The notes beneath the pieces were generated by a model that was not told the DNA's origin, ran no database searches, and worked only from the letters and a program-made list of their open reading frames with translations. Below are positions 48,901-55,981 of a DNA stretch of 64,000 nt, in pieces. Where the stretch lies: the NCBI RefSeq assembly GCF_031195445.1, contig NZ_CP133480.1, positions 620,001-684,000 of the forward strand. Direction: 5' to 3'. The stretch's first letter is position 1; each line of letters opens with the position of its first letter. This DNA comes from Acuticoccus sp. MNP-M23. Its GTDB lineage: Bacteria; Pseudomonadota; Alphaproteobacteria; Rhizobiales; Amorphaceae. A program made the translations under genes and the position numbers.

Positions 48901-50302
48901 CGGCCGCGGCCAGCGCATCGGCGCTGCGGGCAGCCAGCTGGCGCAGCGCAGGCTCGCTGGCGGCGCTGATGACGATGGGGGCCGCGCGGTGAGTCAGCGG
49001 CAAGGGAGCGACCGGCTCGCCGTCTTCCATCACCACGTGCGCGTTGGCGCCGCCGAAGCCGAAGGAGTTGATGCCCGCGGCCCGCGGCGTGCCGTTGCGC
49101 GCCAGCGGCGTCGCCTCGCTGGCCACCTTGAGGTTCAGCGCCTCGAACCGGATGTCCGGGTTGGGCTTGTCGAAATGGAGGTTGGCGGGCAGACAATTGT
49201 TGGCAAGCGCCATCTGCGCCTTCAGGACGCCGACGAGGCCGGACGCCGGCTCCAGATGGCCGAAATTGGTCTTGGATGAGCCGATCAGCAGGGGGTCGGT
49301 GCGGCGGGTCGCAATCACCCGGCCGATGGCCTCTGCCTCGATCGGGTCGCCGACGCGGGTGCCAGTGCCATGGGCTTCGACGAACGCCATCTGGTTCGGG
49401 TCCACCTCGAAGCGCTCGTAGACCTCTTCCAGAAGTGCGGCCTGCGCATCCATCGAAGGCAGCGAGAGGCCGGCGGTGCGCCCGTCCGCGTTGGTGCCGG
49501 AGCCGACGAAGCGGGCCAGGATGGGGTCGCCATTGGCACGGGCTGCGGTATCTGCGCGCAGCACCAGCGTCACCGCCCCTTCGGAGCGGACGTAGCCGTC
49601 GGCACCGGCATCGAACGCACGGCAAAGGCCGTTTTCCGACAGCATGGACGCGCGCGAGAACCCGGCGAACGGCACGGGATGGAACAGCATCGAGACGCCG
49701 CCCACGAGCGCGGTCTCGACACGGCCGTTCTGGATGTCTTCGATGGCGCGGTGGAGCGCGATCAGCGAGGACGAGCACGCCGTGTCGATGACGTAGGACG
49801 GCCCGCGCAGATCGAACGCGTAGGAGAGGCGGTTGGCGATGATCGACAGGGTGTTGCCGGTCATCGACTGGGGTTCGATCACCGCCATGTCGAGCTGGGC
49901 GTTGGTGCCGTAGTCCAGCGAGGAAGCACCGACGTAGACGCCAACCTTTTCGCCCGCCAGCGACGAGGGTGGGATGCCGGCATTCTCCAGCGCCTCGACG
50001 GAAACTTCCAGAATGACGCGCTGCTGCGGGTCCATCGCAGCCGCTTCGCGCGGGGAAATGCCGAAATAGCCGGGGTCGAAATCGAATGGCCGGGCCAGCT
50101 GGCCGGCAGCGAAAGTCACCGCACGGCCGGGCGCCGTCCGGTCGGGATGGAGGTGTTGCTGGGTTCCGAAACGGTCTTCGTCGATCTGCGTGACGACACA
50201 GCGGCCACTGCGCAGGACATCCCAGAACTCATCGAGACCGTTCGCAGACGGCAAACGGCAGGCCGCGCCCACCAGGGCCACCTTCGAAACGGACACGGTC
50301 AT
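42968..50302 (-). CDS. Reducing type I polyketide synthase, single module (RkpA-like)
   Basis: About 2,444 residues from the ATG at 50302, which follows AAGGA (numbers below count from a TTG 2 codons earlier). Domains: KS (about 6-430; Cys178 in DTACSSSL, His313, His351), AT (about 525-830; Ser620 in GHSVGE), DH (about 885-1165; His918, with Glu where Gly is usual), a degenerate methyltransferase-like region (about 1350-1520; no glycine-rich SAM loop), ER (about 1705-2022; GGAGGVGLAALQ), KR (about 2043-2270; VGGTSGFG, Tyr2189), ACP (about 2320-2395; Ser2357 in GMDSLMG). There is no thioesterase. The complete reducing loop predicts a saturated acyl chain, passed to the coupled oxoamine synthase. 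Confidence 0.93.
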   Translation of the reverse strand: MTVSVSKVALVGAACRLPSANGLDEFWDVLRSGRCVVTQIDEDRFGTQQHLHPDRTAPGRAVTFAAGQLARPFDFDPGYFGISPREAAAMDPQQRVILEVSVEALENAGIPPSSLAGEKVGVYVGASSLDYGTNAQLDMAVIEPQSMTGNTLSIIANRLSYAFDLRGPSYVIDTACSSSLIALHRAIEDIQNGRVETALVGGVSMLFHPVPFAGFSRASMLSENGLCRAFDAGADGYVRSEGAVTLVLRADTAARANGDPILARFVGSGTNADGRTAGLSLPSMDAQAALLEEVYERFEVDPNQMAFVEAHGTGTRVGDPIEAEAIGRVIATRRTDPLLIGSSKTNFGHLEPASGLVGVLKAQMALANNCLPANLHFDKPNPDIRFEALNLKVASEATPLARNGTPRAAGINSFGFGGANAHVVMEDGEPVAPLPLTHRAAPIVISAASEPALRQLAARSADALAAAGDTALYANAAAHGRQRLPFRAVIAPGTTDEVGAALTAVAAGEKHERAVLGEALTAAQAPVFVYSGNGSQWAGMGRTAYQNETDFRLSFDRADRLFMSVAGWSLVTMLFSEDLESEIERTEIAQPLLFALQVALTESLQKKGLTPSAVVGHSVGEVAAAWAAGALSLADAVRVIHARSTHQEVTRHLGGMAALLLPPDEARAAIAPYAGLEVAAENSSRSVTISGPVGALAEFGKAARKKRWALKRLDLDYPFHCALVEPIRDPLLNSLASIEPQTSTLPMVSSVTGALVDGRDLGATYWWDNVRQPVLFSAAIKSLLGEHRLFLEIGPRPVLTGYLNDAARTSDLKAVVLSSFQQNDAATQPVSEVIRGALANGASVDEDILFGAKAASASVLPNYPWQHAYYRTAESSERVRLLDRRAHVLLGDRHDLDQSVWLVSHDARRLPFLVDHKVEEAVVFPAAGFTEMLLAAGRALYKDAALEVRDLDIYAPLVLDDATEREVRTREIAPHTFLIESRVRLSTDPYMPHVKATVGKAPAAPQNPLPFEVPADAAIVPAARLYEMTRAFGLPYGPVFRRANSVSLIDDSRAHVRLASADPATAKFGFVLDPTLFDSCFHALFAFLAGKIEGGDTAVLPIRVGRLVMAQNAAAPVEADLSVRMPTEGIVEADFTLRDAAGGIVAVIEAVRFQAVPLNRHAGAETIFAAPYIKRISRALEPASAVPALPAHLLAADGAEPSETALLMEAGVQAAAEEALGALLSEPARLNDLCEKGKLNRTAVPLVTRLLLALEASEQAEEKDGRWQVTGAGLAVADVVGLLSAEHPDRVAETALLAALPTFFENAIRNGLDETLPAADPLMAQLLTDAPFSAPLFGALSETLDALFAGNDAALRVLVIGAANTTFLRGLASKIDPERVRLVITDRDRTDAERLSLVFERVTGVEVAPFGTLAAEHHPFDAIVVAPALGAPLLADLVELLKPGGTVLGAAYGPALFTDALAGLSTEWWAGSADPESPVGRLIDADEWRTAIEGIGLQVRGVGALASAECDALLWSAGREAAAERTNWPELPSLHAVGEIARRVCDALSAMQEEQPPVLDLASGPEGDCLVAIHENDPAKLASRLTEISRFLEGLGTEARNVTLVTFGAQVPGANEVRPVAAAIGAFGRVAINEFPHLSLRLVDVAQSFEPSEAAVRLRAELAELNAEREIVLTSDHRGAVRYRPTAPQGPAGGDMTTLAIPHRGSIDHLVWRTAKNPALGAGDVRLRVEAVGLNFRDVMWTLGLLPHEALQDGFAGATLGMECAGVVEAIGADVTDLAVGDPVIAFAPACFASHVTVTASAVARRPADLGPAATASVPVAFLTAYYALVELGQLEEGDTVLIHGGAGGVGLAALQIAKWRGATVFATAGTTEKRALLTRLGADEVFDSRGLTFADEARAATGGEGVDVVLNSLAGEAMERSVGALKPFGRFLELGKRDFYADTKLGLRPFRRNLSYFGIDADQLMKHKPKSAKRILKTVIDLFGTGELTPLPYRMFAADGVRDAFRLMQSAGHIGKIIVEAPLPPEPRPEPRAVVAPDKAYLLVGGTSGFGFATAEWLIAEGARHLVLASRSGVKDETIAAAIEAHRAAGVSITLATLDVTDKAATAALVAEIAAERPLGGVFQMAMVLDDALITSLDEDRFATPITPKVAGVISLEAATRDVPHDLFVVYSSITVQLGNPGQANYVAANAFLEAIARRRRAEGKPALAISWGGIGDVGVLARDSSANELLQRKLGRHLVSSAEGLAGLKALIEDGAMTEGPAVRLIGKVDWAAARKDLELVKSPSFEDLAEEPTESGEGGGAINLSERLAGLTDQEALGEVTRLLTGEISRILKLPTGEIDVHKPLTALGMDSLMGVELRMAAEQRLGIDIPLMSLAAGATLTDLAKKVVQRGRGDDAVMDEDSEAVASRHLSENVEKGDTDIEALEAAVLQKTSGMRKIIS

Positions 50303-50486
50303 ACGCAAGATCCTTCAGTCCGACCGACAGGACAATTGGCGGGGGCACTGCGGGGCTGCCCCCCGCTTCTTGCCGGACGCTCTACCCGTTCCTTCACACT
50401 CAGGTCAGGCAAAGCCAAAAACGCATAGGCGATTGCTCTACAAGCTGCAAGAACAGGAATAATTCTGAAACTTCTCAGCGTACCGG

Positions 50487-51404
50487 TCATGCCACACTCC
50501 GGGCACGGGCAAGGTCGTCCGCCGTCGGCATGACGGCACCATGGTGGCCGCAGGTAAACGCCGCAGCAAGCTGTGCAAAATCAAGAAGATCACCGAGGGA
50601 GTCTTCGCTGAGGGCGCTAAGGGCGCTCTTGCTGAGGGTGCCGGTCTGCTGAAGGCGGAACAGCAGCGCCGCCATGAAGGCATCGCCTGCCCCCACAGGG
50701 TCGCGCACCGCGGTCGCGCAGGATTTGCGCCAGACCCGGTGCTGCGCCGTCATCGCCAGAGCACCGCCCTCCGCCATCGTCAGGATGGCAATGGCCGCCC
50801 CGTCATCCACACGCGCCTTCATATATTTTTCCGCGTCCCCCTCGCCGATCAATTCTATGTCGGCCACGCTAGCCTTAACGACGCCTGAAAATGCAGCAAT
50901 TTTGCGCAATCTTCCACAATAAGCCGCACGATCCGTAATAGAAGGTGCCCGCGCGTTGATATCGAGGCTCACCAGAGGCGCCAAACGGGCGGCCTCTGCG
51001 ATATGCCCGCCCACCGGGTCCTGCGCCAGAACGGCCGAGCCGACGTGCAGACACGTGGCACCGGCAGGCAGGGGCGGCAGTGCCGTGTCGTGCATCACCC
51101 GGTCAGGGTCGGCGATATTGTAGCGGGGCTCGTCGCCCGACATGTCGACGATGGCTGTGGGGGTGGCCCGGTCCGCCCGGCGCACGGCAGAGCAGTCCAC
51201 GCCGGCTCCACAAAGGGATGCGAAAAAGCGCTGACCGAGGGTGTCGTGCGACAGCTCCCAGAGATAGCCCGCTTTGCCGCCCAGTTTCGCGATCCCGACG
51301 GCGACGGTGTAGTGCGAACCGCCCAGCACGGGGCGATACACAATATCGTCGCCCTCCCCCTCGGGCATCAGATCCACCAGCGATTCACCACATGCAACAA
51401 TCAC
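50487..51404 (-). CDS. PfkB-family carbohydrate kinase (fructokinase-like)
   Basis: A 305-residue ribokinase-fold sugar kinase. The catalytic Asp241 is in DPVGAGDAFMAALL, and the substrate lid contains VLGGSHYTVAVGIAKLGG. Thr replaces the usual Asn in this Gly-Gly loop. The GTG at 51404 follows GGAG. It lies 184 bp upstream of the PKS on the same strand and may be co-transcribed. The sugar is not identifiable from sequence; fructokinase is the nearest guess. Confidence 0.85.
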   Translation of the reverse strand: MIVACGESLVDLMPEGEGDDIVYRPVLGGSHYTVAVGIAKLGGKAGYLWELSHDTLGQRFFASLCGAGVDCSAVRRADRATPTAIVDMSGDEPRYNIADPDRVMHDTALPPLPAGATCLHVGSAVLAQDPVGGHIAEAARLAPLVSLDINARAPSITDRAAYCGRLRKIAAFSGVVKASVADIELIGEGDAEKYMKARVDDGAAIAILTMAEGGALAMTAQHRVWRKSCATAVRDPVGAGDAFMAALLFRLQQTGTLSKSALSALSEDSLGDLLDFAQLAAAFTCGHHGAVMPTADDLARARSVA

Positions 51405-51871
51405 AAGGACGCGAAACTCCAAAAGCCCGGCACTCTTCCATCCACACAACGTGACTGCCGAATCCGGCATACCGTTTCTGGAAGCTTCTTCTGCTAGTTC
51501 GATTTGAGGCGCACGTCATCCGGTCATGTGTACACGAGTCCCGCGTCGCGACCTCGATCGGCGCAGCATTATCTCCTGCGGCCCGACTTTGATCGCCTGA
51601 CGGCGACGGCGCACCTAACAATATATTTACACTCAAAGATTGCATCTAGTTCAAAATCACGACCAAGAATGCAATCTCAGCGTAAATTCGTCTTCCATAT
51701 TTAGCGTTCGGCTTGGCATTCCTTTCCCACCCGGAGCGAGGCCGGGACGAAAGCTGGCGCTGTCGGAACGTCTGCGACCGTAACAGGATGCAACACCAAT
51801 TGAGCGCACAAGTGCCGGTTTTCGCGGCTTGCTAACTTATTAGAACAATCGTCCGTGCTATTTGCCTCGGT
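51405..51871. other. Divergent intergenic control region (467 bp)
   Basis: Separates the minus-strand kinase/PKS/oxoamine synthase group from the plus-strand Gfo/Idh-DegT pair. It is visibly AT-richer than its surroundings between about 51600 and 51710. It contains an interrupted inverted repeat (51625-51687). No gene is supported. It probably holds promoters for both directions. Confidence 0.7.
51625..51687. promoter_or_regulatory. Long interrupted inverted repeat, candidate operator
   Basis: Inner arms AGATTGCAT (51637-51645) and ATGCAATCT (51669-51677) and outer arms ATTTAC (51625-51630) and GTAAAT (51682-51687) are arranged symmetrically in an AT-rich stretch. Unequal gaps (6 and 4 nt) separate inner and outer arms. 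It fits either a two-site operator or an RNA hairpin. Confidence 0.45.
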
Positions 51872-52786
51872 ATGAAAAAGGTCAACATGGCTGTGATAGG
51901 TGTCGGCGCTTTCGGGCGTCATCATGCCCGTCACCTGTCCGCCAACCCGGCAATTGAAACGCTTACAATCGTCGATCGCGACATCGAGCGCGCACGCGCC
52001 GTGGCCGGACCGCTGGGCGCGGAAGCCGCGGCGAGCGTAAGCGACCTTGCGCTGGATGCAGCGGTGGTCACCGTGCCGACCGAGGCCCACGCTGCCGTCG
52101 CCGGCCCGCTTCTGGAACGCGGCGTTCACGTCTTCATCGAAAAGCCGATCGCGGACACAGGCGTTGCGGCCGACGCACTGATTCGCGCGGCGGACGCCTC
52201 CGGCGCAGTCCTGCAGATCGGGCACATCGAGCGCTTTTCGGCAGCCTTCGAAGCGCTGGCCAAAAATGCCGGCCCCGTTCGCCACATTGCAGCGCGCAGG
52301 CACAACCCGCCCCGGCCGGTTGCCCCCACCGTCGACGTCGTGCTCGACCTGATGATCCACGACATCGACCTCTGCCTTACGCTTGCCGGCGCTCCGGTCA
52401 CGTCCGTCGAGGCGTTCGCGCCGGATGGCACGGGCCATGAGGCCGCCATCGCCCGCCTCGTTTTTGCCAACGGCGCGGTCGCCGACATTTCCGCCAGCCG
52501 CCTTGCCCCTGTGGTGGAGCGCACGCTGGACGTTCACGACAACGCCGGCGTGCTGCACGCCGACCTTGTCGCCAAAGCCGTCGTCCGCACCACGGGCAGC
52601 GACGTCACCCCCATCGAACTCGGCCCGGAGCGGGACAGCCTCGCCACCGAACTTGCCGAATTTCTGAATGCCATCGCCACCGGCTCCAGGCCGCGTGTGG
52701 ATGGCGCAGCCGCTTCGGCGGCCCTCGCCGTCGCGATCCGCATTCGCGACGCCCTGTCCCGTCAACGCCTGTCGTTGTCTGCATAA
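51872..52786 (+). CDS. Gfo/Idh/MocA-family oxidoreductase
   Basis: A 304-residue NAD(P)-dependent sugar dehydrogenase. The Rossmann motif is AVIGVGAFGRHHARHL, and the EKP motif is in HVFIEKPIAD. DLMIHDIDLCL carries the family's conserved His-Asp pair. It ends 9 bp before the DegT aminotransferase start. This pair is typical of 3-oxidation/3-amination of a UDP-sugar (WlbA/WlbE-like), but the sugar is not known here. Confidence 0.9.
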   Translation: MKKVNMAVIGVGAFGRHHARHLSANPAIETLTIVDRDIERARAVAGPLGAEAAASVSDLALDAAVVTVPTEAHAAVAGPLLERGVHVFIEKPIADTGVAADALIRAADASGAVLQIGHIERFSAAFEALAKNAGPVRHIAARRHNPPRPVAPTVDVVLDLMIHDIDLCLTLAGAPVTSVEAFAPDGTGHEAAIARLVFANGAVADISASRLAPVVERTLDVHDNAGVLHADLVAKAVVRTTGSDVTPIELGPERDSLATELAEFLNAIATGSRPRVDGAAASAALAVAIRIRDALSRQRLSLSA

Positions 52787-52795
52787 AGGTTGAAG

Positions 52796-53980
52796 ATGTC
52801 AGTCTCCGCTCTCCGGGCCCCCGTTGCCACCCAGCAGCCGATCCCGCTCTTCGACCTGAAGCGCCAGCAGGCCCGCCTCCGCCACGACATCGACCGGCGC
52901 CTCGCCAAGGTGCTCGACCACGGCCAGTTCATCCTCGGCCCGGAAGTGACCGAGCTTGAGGAGTCGATCGCCGCCTTCTCCGGCGTTGCCCACGGCATCG
53001 GCGTGTCTTCCGGCCGCGATGCGCTGATCATGGCGCTGATGGCCATGGGCGTCGGCCCCGGCGATGCGGTGATCGTCCCCGCCTTCACCTTCTCGGCGAC
53101 CGCCGCGGTGGTGTCGTCCGTCGGCGCCACGCCCGTTTTCGTCGACGTCGACCCCGCCACCTACAACATGGACCCGCACGCCATTGCGCCGGCCATCGAG
53201 AGCGCGCGTACCCGCGGCCTCGACCCCAAGGTGGTGATGCCGGTGGACCTCTTCGGCCTTCCCGCCGACTACGCCGCCATCAAGCAGGTGACTGACGCCT
53301 ACGGCGTGCGCATCGTCGCCGATGCGGCGCAGAGCTTTGGCGGCCGGATCGGCGATGCGCGGGTTGGCGGGCTTGCGCCGATCTCCTGCGTCAGCTTCTA
53401 CCCGACCAAGCCGCTGGGTGCGTTCGGTGACGGCGGCGGCCTCCTCACCGACGACGACGAGCTGGCCGAAACCGTGCGCCAGATCCGCACCCACGGCCGC
53501 CAGGGCGACGGCGACGAGGCCATGCGCATCGGGATGACCGGCCGCCTCGACACCATGCAGGCGGCAATTCTTCTGGCGAAGCTCTCCGTCTTCAAGGCCG
53601 AGCTGAACCGCCGCGCCGAGATTGCCGCACTTTACAACAAGCTGCTGGACGGCGTGTGCACGCTGCCCCCCGCGGATGGCGTTTCCCGCTCCGCCTATGC
53701 GCTTTACACCGTGCGCCTGAAAAACCGCGACGGCGCCCGCGATGCGCTGGCCGCCCGCCAGATCGGCGCCGGCCTCTTCTACCGCGTGCCGCTCCACAAG
53801 CACCCCGCCTTCGCCGCCACGCTGGCGGGCGACGAGAAGCTCGGCGTTGCCGAAATGCTGTCGCGCGAAGTCCTCAGCTTGCCGATGGGCCCGGACATCA
53901 CAGACGACGAGGTCCACATGGTGGCCGACACGCTGGTCGAATTCGTCCACGGCAACGCCGGTCAGCCCGCCGCGGCCTGA
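52796..53980 (+). CDS. DegT/DnrJ/EryC1 sugar aminotransferase
   Basis: A 394-residue PLP enzyme that aminates a nucleotide keto-sugar. Lys205 in SFYPTKPLGAFGDGG is the PLP lysine; Asp176 is in DAAQSFGG; the N-terminus has IPLFDLKRQQ and the GRDAL segment. The ATG at 52796 follows AAAGG; a TTG at 52790 is open. It forms an operon with the dehydrogenase upstream. Amino-sugar production for surface polysaccharide is the likely use. Confidence 0.92.
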   Translation: MSVSALRAPVATQQPIPLFDLKRQQARLRHDIDRRLAKVLDHGQFILGPEVTELEESIAAFSGVAHGIGVSSGRDALIMALMAMGVGPGDAVIVPAFTFSATAAVVSSVGATPVFVDVDPATYNMDPHAIAPAIESARTRGLDPKVVMPVDLFGLPADYAAIKQVTDAYGVRIVADAAQSFGGRIGDARVGGLAPISCVSFYPTKPLGAFGDGGGLLTDDDELAETVRQIRTHGRQGDGDEAMRIGMTGRLDTMQAAILLAKLSVFKAELNRRAEIAALYNKLLDGVCTLPPADGVSRSAYALYTVRLKNRDGARDALAARQIGAGLFYRVPLHKHPAFAATLAGDEKLGVAEMLSREVLSLPMGPDITDDEVHMVADTLVEFVHGNAGQPAAA

Positions 53981-54059
53981 CGGATCCCTTGAGCCGGCGG
54001 GCGGAAAAGGCCACACTCCGCCCGCGCGGCCACCCCCGGCCGCGACGGCCGGGCGACCC

Positions 54060-55199
54060 ATGACGCGACACATCCATCTCGACCCCGTCGGCGGCATCGC
54101 AGGCGACATGTTCGTTGCCGCCATGCTGTCGGCCTTTCCCCATCTCGCCCCCCGCGTGATGGCCGACCTTGCCGCCGTCCTGCCGGACGGCCTCACCGCC
54201 GAACTCACCGCCGGCAAGAGCCTCGCCCTCGCCGCCAACCGCTTCGCGATCAACGGCGAGGCTGCCACCCCGCGCATCGCCCACTTCCCCGACCTTGTCG
54301 CCCGGATCAACGGCGCCGCCCTGTCGGACGGTACGGCCGATGCCGCCGTCGCCATCCTTACCCGCCTCGCCGAGTCCGAGGCCGAGGTGCACGCCGTGCC
54401 GCTGGCGCACGTCCACTTTCACGAGATTGCCGACTGGGATTCGCTTGGCGACGTCGTCGCCGCGGGCAGCCTGATCGCCGCCCTCCCCGGCACCACGTGG
54501 AGCGCGTCACCGCTCCCGCTCGGCGGCGGGCAGGTCAAGACCTCGCACGGCCCGCTCCCGGTGCCAGCCCCCGCCACAACGCTGCTCCTCAAGGGTTTTG
54601 CCTTCCGCGATGATGGCGTCCCCGGCGAGCGGGTCACCCCCACGGGCGCCGCGATCCTCGCCCACCTCGCGCCAGCGGATCGGCGCGGCGGCACCCTGTC
54701 CGCCACCGGCCTCGGTGCCGGCACGCGAGACCTCCCCGGCATCGCCAATGTCCTGCGCGTCCTCGTCTTTGCGGCGGGCGGCGCCGTGGCGGACGACACC
54801 GTTGCGGTTCTCGCCTTTGCGGTGGATGACATGACGGGCGAGGAAATTGCCACGGCCGCCGAGCGCCTGCGCGCCGAGCCCGGTGTGCGCGACCTCACCA
54901 TCACGCCTCGGCTCGGCAAGAAGGGCCGCCCGGAGCATTTGTTCGAGCTTCTCGTCGACCCGGCCGCGCGCGAGCGGGTGGCAGACGCCTGCTTCGATGA
55001 GACCGCCACCATTGGCCTGCGCTGGCGTCACGAGGCGCGGCTCGTCCTGCCGCGCACCGCCGTGGATGGCGAGATCCGCCGCAAGGACACCCTCCGCCCG
55101 GACGGCACCACCACCGCCAAGGCCGAGAGCGACGACCTCACAGGCGCTTCACTTGCCGCACGCCGCGCCGCGAAAGCCAAGGCGGAGGGCCCCCGGTGA
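54060..55199 (+). CDS. larC: Nickel-pincer cofactor biosynthesis protein LarC
   Basis: CTP-dependent nickel insertase that finishes the nickel-pincer nucleotide. The 379-residue protein begins MTRHIHLDPVGGIAGDMF and has VHFHEIADWDSLGDVV, both diagnostic. In the C-terminal half AVDDMTGEEIATAAERL is typical. It is one continuous frame, unlike the split larC1/larC2 of lactobacilli. The ATG at 54060 has no strong ribosome site. It lies 79 bp after the DegT gene and overlaps larE (GTGA). Confidence 0.92.
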   Translation: MTRHIHLDPVGGIAGDMFVAAMLSAFPHLAPRVMADLAAVLPDGLTAELTAGKSLALAANRFAINGEAATPRIAHFPDLVARINGAALSDGTADAAVAILTRLAESEAEVHAVPLAHVHFHEIADWDSLGDVVAAGSLIAALPGTTWSASPLPLGGGQVKTSHGPLPVPAPATTLLLKGFAFRDDGVPGERVTPTGAAILAHLAPADRRGGTLSATGLGAGTRDLPGIANVLRVLVFAAGGAVADDTVAVLAFAVDDMTGEEIATAAERLRAEPGVRDLTITPRLGKKGRPEHLFELLVDPAARERVADACFDETATIGLRWRHEARLVLPRTAVDGEIRRKDTLRPDGTTTAKAESDDLTGASLAARRAAKAKAEGPR

Positions 55200-55981
55200 G
55201 CGCCGAGGCCGCCATTCTCGCCGCGATCGCGCGGCACGACGCGCTGGCGATTGCGGTCAGCGGCGGCGTCGATTCGATGCTGCTCGCCCACCTTGCCCAC
55301 CGCACCGGCGCGGCGGTGAAGGTCGTCCACGCGGTTTCCTTCGCCGTGCCGGAAGAGGCAACGGCACGGGTGAAAGTGCACGCCACCCGCCACGGCTGGG
55401 ACCTTGCACTGGTGGACGCCGGCGAGCTTGCCGACCCGCAATACACCGCCAACCCGGTCAATCGCTGCTACTTCTGCAAATCCAACCTTTACAGCCGGAT
55501 CCGCAGCGTGACGGACGCCACCATCGCATCCGGCGCAAACACCGACGACCTTGGCGACTTTCGCCCCGGCCTCCTCGCCGCCGCCGAACGCAGTGTCGTG
55601 CACCCCTTCGTCGAGGCCGGCGCGGGCAAGGCGGTGATCTACGCGCTGGCCGCCGAACTGGGACTTGGCGACATCGCCGCCCTCCCCGCGCAGCCTTGCC
55701 TTGCGAGCCGCATCGAGACCGGCATCACCGTCACCCCCGAAACGCTCACCTTCATCGACGAGACCGAGCGCACGCTCCGTCCCCTTCTGGGCGCCGGCGC
55801 CGCGCTGCGCTGCCGCGTCACCGCCGCAGGCGTTGCGGTGGAGGTCGCCCCAACGCCGCCCCCCGCGGCAGCCACCGCTGCACACAGCGCGGCGGCCGAC
55901 ATCTGCGCCATGGCGGGGCGGCCTTTTCTGGGCCTGAAGCCGTACCAGCGCGGCTCGGCCTTCCTCACCGGGGCAGCCTGA
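55196..55981 (+). CDS. larE: Pyridinium-3,5-dicarboxylate mononucleotide sulfur transferase LarE
   Basis: PP-loop ATPase that thiolates the cofactor precursor. The 261-residue protein has the PP-loop SGGVDS (22-27). Three conserved-looking cysteines are Cys91 and Cys94 (RCYFCK) and Cys168 (QPCLASRIETG). The Cys168 position matches the sacrificial cysteine of the Lactobacillus enzyme. The extra CXXC resembles LarE proteins reported to hold a Fe-S cluster for catalytic sulfur transfer. Start GTG at 55196 overlaps the larC stop. Confidence 0.9.
   Translation: MSAEAAILAAIARHDALAIAVSGGVDSMLLAHLAHRTGAAVKVVHAVSFAVPEEATARVKVHATRHGWDLALVDAGELADPQYTANPVNRCYFCKSNLYSRIRSVTDATIASGANTDDLGDFRPGLLAAAERSVVHPFVEAGAGKAVIYALAAELGLGDIAALPAQPCLASRIETGITVTPETLTFIDETERTLRPLLGAGAALRCRVTAAGVAVEVAPTPPPAAATAAHSAAADICAMAGRPFLGLKPYQRGSAFLTGAA

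Noticed and set aside
43586-49279. Two long plus-strand open frames (about 780 and 1,080 codons) opposite the PKS
   Set aside because: Both are antisense to well-defined PKS domains and have the same low-complexity His/Arg/Gly composition. They are frame shadows.
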